The translations under genes and the position numbers were made by a program. Below the pieces are notes generated by a model. The model saw only the letters and a list, made by a program, of their open reading frames with translations. It was not told where the DNA came from and did no database searches. 64,000 bases of DNA from a virus, in IMG/VR virus record IMGVR_UViG_3300033155_001152, positions 1-64,000 of that record, one strand, 5' to 3'. Shown piece by piece: positions 1-7,749 of the stretch (the stretch's first letter is position 1; the number at the start of each line of letters is the position of its first letter).

Positions 1-142
1 ATGGTAGCAGTCTAGCCATTCCTGTGGCTTGTGGGCGATCTGAGAGCTTCTGAGATATCTTACAGGTGGATAGATTGGTTTTAGATAGGCTATTGTAGTT
101 TTCTCATGCGGGTGGGCCTAGGCCATTGATTTGTAAGAAATT

Positions 143-176
143 ACAGGCTCATGAAATAGTATCCAATTGAGCCTGT
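143..176 (-). terminator. Inverted repeat, possible terminator
   Basis: A 9-bp perfect stem (ACAGGCTCA / TGAGCCTGT) encloses a 16-base loop and is followed on the minus strand by TAATTTCTT. It lies downstream of the first minus-strand genes, so it could end their transcript. The long loop and broken T-run make it a weak candidate. I see nothing else supportable in positions 1-237. Confidence 0.4.
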
Positions 177-237
177 TAAATCTTTAGGTTAGTAAATTGA
201 ATTTACCGTAGATTGGTAAGTATTCTGATAGCCCTTT

Positions 238-357
238 CTAATGTAGGCTTGGTGGGGCGAATCTAATGTTGCGAATAGCAGCGCAACCTTCTCTGCGACA
301 ATCTATCCTACCGTCGCCAGCGGTGGTTGACTGATAGCAGTTGCATTTGAGGTTCAT
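238..357 (-). CDS. Small Cys-containing hypothetical protein (39 aa)
   Basis: A short frame begins with ATG five bases after the stop of the preceding gene and codes for 39 residues. It starts MNLKCNCYQSTTAG and carries four cysteines (CNC near the N-terminus, then two more spaced), which suggests a small metal-binding peptide. The ribosome-binding site is weak. No family is recognised; the call rests on tight spacing and plausible composition. Confidence 0.35.
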   Translation of the reverse strand: MNLKCNCYQSTTAGDGRIDCRREGCAAIRNIRFAPPSLH

Positions 358-362
358 GTCGC

Positions 363-569
363 TCATTCGATATGACCCTCGCGAATGACTTGGCCTTCCC
401 AGATGCCATCCGAATCGAGAGCGTCACCTATCTCGTCGGCTGCCTGGTCCTCATTATCGACATAGGCCATGCGAAAATTACCGGCATCCACAATCTCCAG
501 TTTCTTACCATCTAGATTTGGGCCTGTTGCTGGTTGAACCGTAAAGACGGCGACGTATGACATTTTCAT
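363..569 (-). CDS. Hypothetical acidic protein (68 aa)
   Basis: A 68-residue acidic protein starting MKMSYVAVFTVQ, preceded by a clear AGAGGT ribosome-binding site seven bases before the ATG. It has no signal peptide or membrane segment. The pattern of a beta-like start followed by an acidic helical stretch (DNEDQAADEIGDALDSD) is common in small phage proteins, but I do not recognise a family. Confidence 0.7.
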   Translation of the reverse strand: MKMSYVAVFTVQPATGPNLDGKKLEIVDAGNFRMAYVDNEDQAADEIGDALDSDGIWEGQVIREGHIE

Positions 570-588
570 GGTTGATACCTCTTTGTGG

Positions 589-1020
589 TTAGTAGGTTTC
601 TTTAATCTCTCTACCTAGCTGAGCGTCAGCGTCGTACAGGTCATGCTTGATGTGGTGCTGGTTGACGGCCTGCTCCTTGGACTCTGCGAATTGCCAGACC
701 CAGGCCGCTACTCCATCGCTATTTACAGCCTTCTTTGCTTCATGGTCAGACTCGGAAAACGCTTCAATAGTGCCTTCGTATGTCTCTACGGTTAGAAACC
801 GTTTCATGTGTGTAGTCGAGTCCTTGGTGACATCAGCAACGATATCGCTAAGTAGGTCATGCAGATTGCTGTGGTCTGCCCTATTGAATTGTCTGGCGAC
901 CTCTGCGATTTGCTCCGACGTTATAACGTCGCCGCCAGCCTGGAGATGGGCTATATCTCTTATTTCTTCTGCCGTATAGCCAATGTGGGCAGGATAGTCC
1001 TTGCGAAAGTCCTCACTCAT
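589..1020 (-). CDS. Hypothetical protein (143 aa)
   Basis: A 143-residue soluble protein with an AGAGG site before its ATG. The middle (about residues 65-120) reads as a beta-rich domain (MKRFLTVETYEGTIEAF...) and the C-terminus is helical. No catalytic motif is visible. It sits in the accessory block with 19 bases to the next gene downstream. Function unknown. Confidence 0.75.
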   Translation of the reverse strand: MSEDFRKDYPAHIGYTAEEIRDIAHLQAGGDVITSEQIAEVARQFNRADHSNLHDLLSDIVADVTKDSTTHMKRFLTVETYEGTIEAFSESDHEAKKAVNSDGVAAWVWQFAESKEQAVNQHHIKHDLYDADAQLGREIKETY

Positions 1021-1095
1021 GATTGGTGCCTCTTTGTGATTGTTTGACGATCCATTCTCTCAATTGGCGACCGCACCTACAATAGCTAGACTAGG

Positions 1096-1245
1096 CTATT
1101 TGATCGTGCCACCGAATAATGTCCAGAAGCAAATGAAGAAGGTCACGATACAGACGGCGGCCACGTTAGGTTCCGTTGGAAATATAACCGCCACAACGAT
1201 GCTAGATATGCCTGCTATTATAAACAGTATTACCTTGAAGATCAT
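1096..1245 (-). CDS. Small membrane protein (49 aa)
   Basis: Two hydrophobic segments (MIFKVILFIIAGISSIVVAV, then AAVCIVTFFICFWTLFG) fill most of this small protein, so it is probably a two-pass inner-membrane peptide. The chosen ATG overlaps the stop of the upstream gene (ATGA) and follows a GAGGAG sequence about 11 bases away. A longer upstream start would lie inside the neighbour. No homologue recognised. Confidence 0.6.
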   Translation of the reverse strand: MIFKVILFIIAGISSIVVAVIFPTEPNVAAVCIVTFFICFWTLFGGTIK

Positions 1246-1640
1246 GACGTTAATATCTCCTCTATGTATACGATCCACGATAGGTGGCCGTTGACTGGAG
1301 CAAGCTGTTTGAGGCGTCTTTTCACGACTCTCCTTTTAAGAGATGCCAGTCTGCGTTTGCCTGCTGTATTGAGCGATTGCTTCCTTGGCATCTTCTGGCC
1401 GCAGCATTTGCAGGTGGTCTTTGGGCTGGTATGTGTCCTGTAATAGTGTGTGTGCATCCAGCAGAGTTTGTCGCAGGTGCCCTTGACGAGCAAGGATCGG
1501 GCACTGTTCGACAGTCCACCTCGACACCCAATCGACCTCTTGGCTCGTTCAAAAGTGTATGTTCTTCCTCGAGCCTCTTTGGTGGGCCTGGACATGATCT
1601 GTCGACGTTCGCTATTGCTTAGTCGATCAAGACCTCTCAC
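1242..1640 (-). CDS. Basic zinc-ribbon-like hypothetical protein (132 aa)
   Basis: A very basic protein with a cysteine/histidine cluster in its middle (CDKLCWMHTHYY, then CKCCG), suggesting a zinc ribbon or small nucleic-acid binder, followed by an Arg/Lys-rich C-terminus. The start is a GTG overlapping the upstream stop (GTGA). An internal ATG 15 codons later is possible but has no better ribosome-binding site. No family assigned. Confidence 0.6.
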   Translation of the reverse strand: MRGLDRLSNSERRQIMSRPTKEARGRTYTFERAKRSIGCRGGLSNSARSLLVKGTCDKLCWMHTHYYRTHTSPKTTCKCCGQKMPRKQSLNTAGKRRLASLKRRVVKRRLKQLAPVNGHLSWIVYIEEILTS

Positions 1641-2266
1641 GATCTGATGCGCCTGGGGTGTTCGCTGAACCGTCTATTTCGCAAATGGATTCGTTTGCCT
1701 TCCTTGTAGTATTCACAGGAAGGAGCGTGTTGTCGCCAGTCGGTCTGGGCAATCTCACAATTGCACCTACTCCATGCCGCACTCATGTCAGCCCTGTCTT
1801 GCTCTCCCTGTGTGACTTTGGGAGGCTTGGGTGCGCTGGCGTTGGCGGTCGAAACGAGATCAGCGCCCTCTTTAACCCATCGCATCAGCGTGGTCAGACT
1901 GCCTTCGCAGATGTGAGGGTAGGTGGTAGAATCGCACCAGCCACACTTCTCTTCCTCTTGGCTTGACGGCGTTCTATCCTTGAAGTATTTGATACTCCAG
2001 CCTAAAAACAACATTGCCTCGTGCCATGTGGAAACAAACATGCCGTCTATTACATCGTCGACGGTTAGGAAGCCGGTTTGGTTCATATCTAGCTTTCGAC
2101 CGTTCTGCGACAATTCCAGGTAGTAGCCGTGACCGTGTAGATTGGTCATGCAATCCTCGACCGTGATGATCCACCAGCCATTGACTAGGATTTCAGCGAC
2201 GACATCACCGACCTGGATTACGCCAATGGCATCATCTCGTAGACCGTGACCTCTTAGCTTTTCCAT
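1637..2266 (-). CDS. Hypothetical Cys/His-rich protein (209 aa)
   Basis: A 209-residue protein with a GAGGT site before ATG. The N-terminal half is beta-rich. The C-terminal half carries two Cys/His groups (CGWCDSTTYPHIC near residue 109 and CNCEIAQTDWRQHAPSC near residue 168), typical of zinc sites. A Pro/Ala linker separates them. No catalytic signature seen; possible nucleic-acid or protein binder. Confidence 0.7.
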   Translation of the reverse strand: MEKLRGHGLRDDAIGVIQVGDVVAEILVNGWWIITVEDCMTNLHGHGYYLELSQNGRKLDMNQTGFLTVDDVIDGMFVSTWHEAMLFLGWSIKYFKDRTPSSQEEEKCGWCDSTTYPHICEGSLTTLMRWVKEGADLVSTANASAPKPPKVTQGEQDRADMSAAWSRCNCEIAQTDWRQHAPSCEYYKEGKRIHLRNRRFSEHPRRIRS

Positions 2267-2269
2267 AAT

Positions 2270-2671
2270 TTACCTCGATGCTTTAACAGCTTGAAGGGTG
2301 ATTGGTTGCCAATACAGGTCTAACTCGAAATCGTATCTGAGCAATTCCTGTATGGGGACGTAGCCTAGCTCTGGGAAGCCCATTCCAAGGTCGCACATGC
2401 CAAACGCCTGTATCTGCTCTGGCGTGAGATCCTTTTCGATAACGTGGTAGTCGGCAGCGCCTCTGAAATAGTGAAGATGCACAATGGCATTGTCACCTTG
2501 GCCGTCTGTCTCGCCAATCTTAGGCATCTTGTCGATGGTGGCGGCAAGCTCTACCAGCATTTTCCTGAAGAAGTCACCTTCTTCGCCATTGCAGGAAGTC
2601 GCCATAACTACAAGCTGCTTTCTGCCTATAAAATGTTGCAGCGATGATATCGCAGCCTTTACGTTTTCCAT
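2270..2671 (-). CDS. DUF2958 domain protein
   Basis: The C-terminal two thirds match the DUF2958 pattern I know from plasmids, transposons and phages: an acidic region followed by FGMCDLGMGFPELGYV, a statement of the conserved GLCDLGxGxPELGYVSxxEL core, and a closing ELDL motif. The N-terminal 60 residues (coiled, MENVKAAISSLQHFIG) are extra relative to the usual short family member. The biochemical function of the family is not established. The gene sits four bases from its downstream neighbour. Confidence 0.75.
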   Translation of the reverse strand: MENVKAAISSLQHFIGRKQLVVMATSCNGEEGDFFRKMLVELAATIDKMPKIGETDGQGDNAIVHLHYFRGAADYHVIEKDLTPEQIQAFGMCDLGMGFPELGYVPIQELLRYDFELDLYWQPITLQAVKASR

Positions 2672-2754
2672 AATTTTAGCCTCGCTGTGGTTTATTTCAG
2701 TCTCAATGGTAATTCATTCAGCCGAGTCCTACAATTATTCTTGGAGGTGTAAAT

Positions 2755-2874
2755 TCAATTAGCCTCTTTGTGGAATTTTTTATTATGCCTGTAAATTCTC
2801 CATTGGTTCCTTGGTAAATGCCAGAGGACTAAAATTATCACATATCCAATCACAAGAACCAGGCGCAGAGCCAA
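2755..2874 (-). CDS. Putative single-pass membrane peptide (39 aa), TTG start
   Basis: Between two clear genes lies a 39-codon frame from a TTG codon. It encodes one strongly hydrophobic helix (LRLVLVIGYVIILVLWHL) and a basic tail (RNQWRIYRHNKKFHKE), a classic N-in or N-out small membrane protein with a positive cytoplasmic end. The upstream AGGG is a weak ribosome-binding site. If false, positions 2672-2883 are non-coding. Confidence 0.4.
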   Translation of the reverse strand: MALRLVLVIGYVIILVLWHLPRNQWRIYRHNKKFHKEAN

Positions 2875-2883
2875 TTTGCCCTA

Positions 2884-3231
2884 TCACGAATCAACAAAGG
2901 CCAATCTCACGGCAATATGCTGAATACTGGACTCGTTAGGTAATTTCTCTATCGTTCGCTCACCAGCCTGGTATCTGCGGTCATACTCGTCATGGTCGAA
3001 ATCAATGCGGCTGGAAACGATAGTCCCTTGTTTGCTGGCCAGGACCGAATCTTTGAAGTCGCCGTTTATATGCTTGTGTCGAGCGGCGGTGTTGACGTAG
3101 ATGTGCGCCCAATATTCACCGTCTGTGGTTCGGTCGACATGAATCTCACCGCCTGGAAAACAGATGCGATGCTGTTCAGGCTCTTTCTTCTTGCGCTTGT
3201 CGCCGAACACATTGATGATTACAGGCTTCAT
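2884..3231 (-). CDS. Hypothetical protein (115 aa)
   Basis: A mixed-charge soluble protein of 115 residues, beginning MKPVIINVFGDKRKKK. Its ATG overlaps the stop of the gene upstream (ATGA), so it is probably translationally coupled. No recognisable domain; beta-rich segments (EIHVDRTTDGEYWAHIYV) suggest a small compact fold. Confidence 0.7.
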   Translation of the reverse strand: MKPVIINVFGDKRKKKEPEQHRICFPGGEIHVDRTTDGEYWAHIYVNTAARHKHINGDFKDSVLASKQGTIVSSRIDFDHDEYDRRYQAGERTIEKLPNESSIQHIAVRLAFVDS

Positions 3232-3569
3232 GATTTATTCCTTAATTCAAGTGTGTCCAGTTGTTTCTTTTTGACTGCCTCTATCTCATGAGCCTTGCAA
3301 TTCATTTGCATCCAGCCTTTGTCAGTGTAGGTTGACACGTAATGCGTGTGGCCCTTTTTCAATGCGAGTGAGTGAGGCGGTTGTTTGCAAACAGTCTGTT
3401 TGCCAGGCCATAGCCAGAATAGGCGCTTGATATTCTCGTGAGTCTGGTACAGTTTCGATCTGGCCTCATCTTCGCTGTTGGCCTCGATATCCACGTTAAG
3501 CCAGGACTGTTCGCTAAATGGTGTGCGTGAGCCTACGACGCAGCCCATGAAACATGCCGTGTATTTCAC
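3228..3569 (-). CDS. Hypothetical protein (113 aa)
   Basis: A 113-residue soluble protein starting MKYTACFMGCVVGSRTPF, with the pattern of a single alpha/beta domain. It is coupled to its neighbours by overlaps at both ends. The C-terminal third is basic and helical (KAHEIEAVKKKQLDTLELRNKS). No family recognised. Confidence 0.7.
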   Translation of the reverse strand: MKYTACFMGCVVGSRTPFSEQSWLNVDIEANSEDEARSKLYQTHENIKRLFWLWPGKQTVCKQPPHSLALKKGHTHYVSTYTDKGWMQMNCKAHEIEAVKKKQLDTLELRNKS

Positions 3570-3883
3570 TTTGAATTCTCCTTTATGAACTTTTTGGCTG
3601 CCGCTTTGAGAGTGCAGACCTTATCTGACAGCGATGTGAATAGGCCGTCTGTTTTGACATGCGTCGACCTGTTTGCTTCTGCCACCTGACGCTGCATACC
3701 AAACCAAGGCGCATTGTCCCAGATATTTAATGGAATGTCATTCAGGTGTTCATCTGCGCTTCTCAACAGTCTATCTTTGCCTATATAGTTCGCTACGGCA
3801 GCGACAACGTTAGGCGATGAGAATTGACCGTAGTATTCGTCATGAGTGAATTCCCTGTCCATGTATTGCTTGCGAGTTATCAC
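3566..3883 (-). CDS. Hypothetical protein (105 aa), GTG start
   Basis: I place the start at a GTG that overlaps the upstream stop (GTGA) and follows a GAGAT sequence by about seven bases. The longer frame upstream would overlap the neighbouring gene by more than 80 bases. The product begins with the residues ITRKQYMDREFTHDEYYG after the initiator and ends in a basic helix. No conserved domain seen. Confidence 0.6.
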   Translation of the reverse strand: MITRKQYMDREFTHDEYYGQFSSPNVVAAVANYIGKDRLLRSADEHLNDIPLNIWDNAPWFGMQRQVAEANRSTHVKTDGLFTSLSDKVCTLKAAAKKFIKENSK

Positions 3884-4230
3884 CTGATAATCTCGATCTG
3901 GACGTACTTGTAGCCTTTGTCGATCCAGTGATTCGCCGTTCTGACGGTTCGCATATACAGGTTCCATCTTTCGCCGTCGATTCTCAGATAACCAGCCTGG
4001 TTGGTTCTTTCGATCTTCACTCTGTTCTTGCCTGGTCGTCGTTTGGGAATCACCTCGATAACTTTAGCTTTCGTGACGTTGAAGAATAAATCAAGTTCTT
4101 CCGCACAAAGAGCTTGACCTTGACTCCAACCATACTTACAGGATTGATAGTCGCCCTGTAGAAGATTAAACGTCATGGTAATTGGCCCTATGCCGTCAAT
4201 CGCCATTCGCCTTGCGTCTGTCATTTTCAT
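3880..4230 (-). CDS. Hypothetical protein (116 aa)
   Basis: A 116-residue basic soluble protein, ATGA-coupled to the gene upstream. It contains a central KVIEVIPKRRPGKNRVKIERT segment that looks like beta strands with a basic face and may bind nucleic acid. No family identified. Confidence 0.65.
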   Translation of the reverse strand: MKMTDARRMAIDGIGPITMTFNLLQGDYQSCKYGWSQGQALCAEELDLFFNVTKAKVIEVIPKRRPGKNRVKIERTNQAGYLRIDGERWNLYMRTVRTANHWIDKGYKYVQIEIIR

Positions 4231-4460
4231 GGGAATATAGCTCCTATGATTTGTTGAATTACAAATAGGCTTACAGCGCCAGACGCTATCAACAATAAGC
4301 AGCCTACCGCTGGCATGTCACGTTTAGATGGTTGATGCATTACAGGCACCAAATCGCAATATCCGCAATCCTCATCTTCGCAAAGTGGCCTAAGAATTAT
4401 AGTCTTGCGTCTTTCGCCGCATCTTGGACACTCGTATTCTTGTCTAGGCATTTGAGACAT
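4227..4460 (-). CDS. Zinc-ribbon membrane protein (77 aa)
   Basis: The N-terminus carries a zinc-ribbon pair (CPRCGERRKT, then CEDEDCGYC) and the C-terminus is a hydrophobic helix (VGCLLLIASGAVSLFVIQQIIGAIF). The layout resembles a membrane-anchored rubredoxin-like or zinc-ribbon module. The start chosen follows GAGGT by five bases and lies inside the end of the preceding gene; an upstream start would overlap further. Function unknown. Confidence 0.65.
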   Translation of the reverse strand: MSQMPRQEYECPRCGERRKTIILRPLCEDEDCGYCDLVPVMHQPSKRDMPAVGCLLLIASGAVSLFVIQQIIGAIFP

Positions 4461-4701
4461 GAGTAACCTCCTGCATTTCACCCACCGTCATGTAGGTGAT
4501 AAAATCCAAGTCCATCGGCTCGACCGATAGACACATGCTGTTATGAACCCTGACCATTTGGCCTCTGTGATTGTTCCAGTACATCAGATCGCCTACTTCC
4601 AAATCAGCGCAGACAATATGACCTGGCACACGATTCACCTTGAATACGGCGTATCGACGCGGTATACCCGCTATCGCAATATTGAATTGATTTATTTTCA
4701 T
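4444..4701 (-). CDS. Hypothetical protein (85 aa)
   Basis: A small beta-rich protein (MKINQFNIAIAGIPRRYAVFKVN...). The ATG overlaps the stop of the lipoprotein gene upstream (ATGA) with AAGG just ahead. The segment VPGHIVCADLEVGDLMYW resembles SH3-like or translation-domain folds, but this is only a visual impression. Confidence 0.6.
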   Translation of the reverse strand: MKINQFNIAIAGIPRRYAVFKVNRVPGHIVCADLEVGDLMYWNNHRGQMVRVHNSMCLSVEPMDLDFITYMTVGEMQEVTHVSNA

Positions 4702-4928
4702 TGCCTTACTTTCACCCAGCCTCGACGTTCCAGGCATTGGACGGTGAAGTCTCGAAAAAGAATGGGATTTAGACCGCCTCTACCACTCCAGGCCATTGCT
4801 CGTTGTTCTGCGATTATGGCGCACTCGTATTTGTCCTGGTCGATGGATGCTTTGGTAGGGTGTCGCAGCAATGTCGGTGCGCAGCCTACCAAAAAGAGAG
4901 TCACTATTAGAATCACTATTGCCTTCAT
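4698..4928 (-). CDS. Small lipoprotein (76 aa)
   Basis: The N-terminus MKAIVILIVTLFLVGCAPT is a textbook lipoprotein signal peptide with lipobox LVGC, so the mature protein would start at Cys15 and be lipidated in the inner or outer membrane. The start is fixed by a strong AGGAGG site. It lies far from the lysis genes, so it is not the Rz1 partner. Phage lipoproteins of this type often act in superinfection exclusion, but nothing here proves that role. Confidence 0.75.
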   Translation of the reverse strand: MKAIVILIVTLFLVGCAPTLLRHPTKASIDQDKYECAIIAEQRAMAWSGRGGLNPILFRDFTVQCLERRGWVKVRQ

Positions 4929-4929
4929 A

Positions 4930-5250
4930 TTATTCCTCCTCGCCAACCATAAGCAGCAAGCAAGTCTCAGCCTGCTCGACAATGTGAGGGTCCATAGGCC
5001 CTAACTCCATCGCGCCCTCATTGTAGTGCGTGATCTTGCTTGCAAGCAGGACACCGGCCGTGACCTTGCCTTCAAGAATATCGAACATGGAAAGAATGCC
5101 TTCGAAAAGAATGGCTCGCTCCAGGACTTCTGGCGTGGCGTTCTCAGCCGATTCGTCGCTCAGTAGCACTGACAGGTCGCGATTCAAGATACGTCGCATT
5201 TCATCGAGTGCCTTTTCCTGGTCTTTTGGTGTTGGGTATTTCCTGCTCAT
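4930..5250 (-). CDS. Hypothetical helical protein (106 aa)
   Basis: A 106-residue acidic, mostly helical protein starting MSRKYPTPKDQEKALDEMRR. GAGG precedes the ATG, which overlaps the upstream stop (ATGA). It ends one base before the lipoprotein start, so the two are probably co-translated. No family recognised. Confidence 0.7.
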   Translation of the reverse strand: MSRKYPTPKDQEKALDEMRRILNRDLSVLLSDESAENATPEVLERAILFEGILSMFDILEGKVTAGVLLASKITHYNEGAMELGPMDPHIVEQAETCLLLMVGEEE

Positions 5251-5474
5251 ATTGTGCCGTCCTCTTCAAGTTCTCTGATATGCCGAGCGCCAGTTACGAC
5301 GCCTACAATAATACTTTCGACCCATTCCATTGCGGTGATTTCGTCAGCCAGCCAGATAGAGGCCACGTTCAGCGGCATTAAATCTTGCGCTGATTCCTCT
5401 GCCGCTTCGATGTCACCACAGTCGCACAGGTCGTACATGATTCCATCGCTGCCTAATGCAAAGTAGCGACTCAT
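5247..5474 (-). CDS. Hypothetical acidic protein (75 aa)
   Basis: A 75-residue acidic protein (MSRYFALGSDGIMYDLCDCG...). The ATG overlaps the stop of the upstream gene (ATGA), which decides the start against a much longer frame that would lie across the neighbour. Contains a CDC motif near the N-terminus. Function unknown. Confidence 0.65.
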   Translation of the reverse strand: MSRYFALGSDGIMYDLCDCGDIEAAEESAQDLMPLNVASIWLADEITAMEWVESIIVGVVTGARHIRELEEDGTI

Positions 5475-5734
5475 TTGAGGACACGAAGTAAATTTACGCA
5501 CTCGTTGTAGGCACCATTTAACATGCCGCTTTTCTTGCGTAATTCTTCGCCTCCAATCTCGCCGTCGCAGCACAGATTCTCTGGCGACAGGTCGCACTCG
5601 ATGTTGTCGAGCATCGAAAGAGCCTCTTTCTTTGTGGTAGGCATTTCCAACGAATTCACTTTGCTGCTGGGAAACAGGTTGCGCCATTTGTTTTGGCTTT
5701 CGATGTACGCCTTCAAGTTGATGTTGTCTGTCAT
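5471..5734 (-). CDS. Hypothetical protein (87 aa)
   Basis: An 87-residue helical protein starting MTDNINLKAYIESQNKW, with an AAAGGA site seven bases before the ATG. It has a CC pair in its middle but no clear metal site. First of a coupled run of three genes ending at the lipoprotein. Confidence 0.7.
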   Translation of the reverse strand: MTDNINLKAYIESQNKWRNLFPSSKVNSLEMPTTKKEALSMLDNIECDLSPENLCCDGEIGGEELRKKSGMLNGAYNECVNLLRVLK

Positions 5735-5753
5735 AATTTATCCTTTTATTAGC

Positions 5754-5918
5754 TCAGTCTATTAAAAAATCAAGACCTGAATCAATCGGTACACAAGTGA
5801 GATTAGGCAATTCCAAATAATACCCATCTACACCACCTATTGGATCGGCAAAAGCATAGCCACCTGGAATGCGATAGAAGCAATATCCTAAGCGTATTAG
5901 TTTTTTAATGAGATGCAT
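5754..5918 (-). CDS. Small hypothetical protein (54 aa)
   Basis: A 54-residue frame preceded by GAGGT six bases before ATG. The product begins MHLIKKLIRLGYCFYRIPGG and looks like a compact beta-type peptide (YAFADPIGGVDGYYLELPNL). The good ribosome-binding site and the position between two genes support it. No homologue recognised. Confidence 0.6.
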   Translation of the reverse strand: MHLIKKLIRLGYCFYRIPGGYAFADPIGGVDGYYLELPNLTCVPIDSGLDFLID

Positions 5919-5928
5919 AATTCAACCT

Positions 5929-6126
5929 CTAGCTGTGAGTGTAGCCGTCTGGTTCGATTCCCAACCACATGCCTGCCCAACGTACCATGATGCAATTACA
6001 TCCTTGTTGGACTGTGCGCCTAAATTGACGATACGATAATTCAGTGCCGTTGCAGCCTCTAATGACTGGCGACTCTCTATCAAATACCTTCTTGAGCGCC
6101 ACCCTTTGTTCTCGTGTTAGGTTCAT
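5929..6126 (-). CDS. Small basic hypothetical protein (65 aa)
   Basis: A 65-residue protein (MNLTREQRVALKKVFDRE...). I chose the second ATG of the frame because GAGG lies eight bases ahead of it. It contains two cysteines (RGCNG, GCNC) and a Trp-rich C-terminus. Function unknown. Confidence 0.6.
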   Translation of the reverse strand: MNLTREQRVALKKVFDRESPVIRGCNGTELSYRQFRRTVQQGCNCIMVRWAGMWLGIEPDGYTHS

Positions 6127-6304
6127 GGTTTGTGCCTCGACTGTGGTCAATTCAGATTCGATAATGAACCATAAATCCCATACCTACAAGCATTTTCGGT
6201 GATATCCTACTCTCTCAGATCGTCGCTGTCAGCGGGTATTTTGGGCTTGATGCTGGTATCAAGCATTAGTTTCCTGGGCTTAGACGCGATCTGGTGAAGC
6301 CAAT

Positions 6305-6628
6305 TTACGAGCCTGATGGCTCATACAGTGGCATATCAGCCAGTTTCAGGATTGTCTCTGCTGTCAGTCGCAGGTCGTCGTCACTCCACACCAGCCAGTT
6401 AGTGGCCTTTACCCAGCGGCTAGTTGCACTGTGCCAGTGGTGACCTGCCGGTGCTATCAGCACACCACCTTCGTCGTTGAAGCAGGCCAAGTGTTCGTCA
6501 ATTCTGCACAACCACCACCTGGAACCGTACTCTTTGACAATCTGCTTACCTCTTTTTGAGACACCCTCGACCTCGATTGTCGTGACGCTCTCGTCACCAA
6601 GCCAGCCTATGTTTTTTGCATCTTGCAT
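6305..6628 (-). CDS. Hypothetical protein (107 aa)
   Basis: A 107-residue, Trp-rich soluble protein (WWLCRIDEHLACF, GHHWHSATSRWVKATNWLVW) with an AGAGG site ahead of its ATG. No known domain. Downstream, positions 6151-6304 hold only a 7-bp hairpin (6245-6264) and no convincing gene. Confidence 0.7.
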   Translation of the reverse strand: MQDAKNIGWLGDESVTTIEVEGVSKRGKQIVKEYGSRWWLCRIDEHLACFNDEGGVLIAPAGHHWHSATSRWVKATNWLVWSDDDLRLTAETILKLADMPLYEPSGS

Positions 6629-6754
6629 GATTCGATCCTCTTGTGGTTAATAAAATGGCCGCCCGAACTGCACCGTCCAGTCGCGTCTCTTTCAGCCTTA
6701 ATTGCTAGGTGCTGGCATATGAGACTAGCGGCCAAGTGTTAAAGATACACGTAT

Positions 6755-6877
6755 TCAACTCAACCTACAACGCTCTTTTTCTTGATACCTCATGATGTAA
6801 TTCCAGACCGCCAGGTCACCCATCGCGTCAACATAAACGCAACCGATTGATCTGGCGTAGGTTCGAAAGTAGACCAC
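6755..6877 (-). CDS. Small hypothetical protein (40 aa), GTG start
   Basis: A 40-codon frame whose GTG overlaps the stop of the preceding gene (TAGTG) with AAAGGT ten bases ahead. The product (VYFRTYARSIGCVYVDAMGD...) has the look of a small folded peptide with a basic tail. Coupling and composition support it. Between 6629 and 6754 I see no gene. Confidence 0.5.
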   Translation of the reverse strand: MVYFRTYARSIGCVYVDAMGDLAVWNYIMRYQEKERCRLS

Positions 6878-7188
6878 TAGAGTGTCGACCTTTCATCATG
6901 CAAATCTTTCACAAGAACGCTCTCGTAACCTTTGATGTATGCCGCTCTTTCCAGATCATCCGTGTAGTTGCCTTGCCTGGACCGTTCGCTTGCAAAAGCA
7001 GCATCTCGACCTTCTTCATAGGCTCTCGTCGCATGTGAGTTTGCCCACTCAGAAGGATCGGTGCTGTAATTTTCCTCAAGCCAGTCGCGAATTTCTTTCG
7101 CGCCTTCTGCGTCAGACCCGTCCTGATAAATGTTGACCGTTTCCAACAGTAGGCCGTTCTCGTCTGTGATATTGATGTATATGTCCAC
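6877..7188 (-). CDS. Hypothetical protein (103 aa), GTG start
   Basis: The start is best placed at a GTG with a perfect GGAGG eight bases ahead; an ATG seven codons further upstream has no comparable site. The protein (DIYINITDENGLLLETVNIY...) is acidic, with a beta hairpin followed by helices. A 'YEEGRDAAFASER' helical segment is common in small phage proteins. Family not recognised. Confidence 0.65.
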   Translation of the reverse strand: MDIYINITDENGLLLETVNIYQDGSDAEGAKEIRDWLEENYSTDPSEWANSHATRAYEEGRDAAFASERSRQGNYTDDLERAAYIKGYESVLVKDLHDERSTL

Positions 7189-7318
7189 CGTTTTCACCTC
7201 CATTTCCATCCATTTCGATTGTAGGTGCGACCCTGAAATTTATGATGCTGTCGCAGGGGCTTCTGCTTGATTGCGCCCAAGAAGTGAACTCAGGCGAGAA
7301 GTCAATTCGGTCTACCAT
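7112..7318 (-). CDS. Doubtful small protein (68 aa)
   Basis: This frame starts with an ATG sharing bases with the stop of the gene upstream (ATGGTAG) and fills the otherwise empty stretch 7189-7311. Its last third overlaps the next gene in another frame, and it has no ribosome-binding site of its own. It could be a coupled small gene or chance. The C-terminal part (HQYHRRERPTVGNGQH) looks like a shadow of the overlapping gene. Confidence 0.35.
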   Translation of the reverse strand: MVDRIDFSPEFTSWAQSSRSPCDSIINFRVAPTIEMDGNGGENGGHIHQYHRRERPTVGNGQHLSGRV

Positions 7319-7461
7319 TGCTTGTGAGCAGGCTTTTTGCGTCGGGTGCTTTTGTTGGCGCGACGTTTGCCTTCTGGTTTGGCAGCGCGACCAAATGTTC
7401 CTGCCGCTCGTCTACCACGTTTCTTGATTGAGCCTGCGTTCGACTCACTTTCGTTTTTCAT
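7312..7461 (-). CDS. Very basic small protein (49 aa)
   Basis: A 49-residue protein made largely of Lys, Arg, Ala and Gly (KKRGRRAAGTFGR, KRRANKSTRRKKPAHK). The ATG follows AAGGAG by seven bases. The composition suggests DNA or RNA binding, as in histone-like or condensing phage peptides. No homologue recognised. Confidence 0.65.
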   Translation of the reverse strand: MKNESESNAGSIKKRGRRAAGTFGRAAKPEGKRRANKSTRRKKPAHKQW

Positions 7462-7524
7462 TTGGCTTCTCCTTAGCAGGTGGGTAGTATCCAAATCCTC
7501 TCCAGTTATGTCCGCATCTAAGCA

Positions 7525-7749
7525 TCATATCTCTGGAATCTCAATTTCGTTGCCCTCTTCGTCATGCAGGTTATCGTACTGGTACAGCCTGTAAACGTCA
7601 GTCCAATACGCGCCGCAACTACAGCAGGCTATATTCTGAGTGGCCTGGCCGTTGCTGATATCTACTGGCCCACCTTCAACGACATTATCCTCGCAGACTG
7701 GACATCGTTCGTCCACTTTGTACTCAACCTGTGAGATTGGGTCGCTCAT
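7525..7749 (-). CDS. Zinc-ribbon hypothetical protein (74 aa)
   Basis: A 74-residue acidic protein with two Cys pairs (CPVCEDN at about residue 16, CCSCGAYW at about residue 42), the pattern of a four-cysteine zinc ribbon. The ATG overlaps the upstream stop (ATGA). Such ribbons in phage genomes are often of unknown role. Confidence 0.7.
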   Translation of the reverse strand: MSDPISQVEYKVDERCPVCEDNVVEGGPVDISNGQATQNIACCSCGAYWTDVYRLYQYDNLHDEEGNEIEIPEI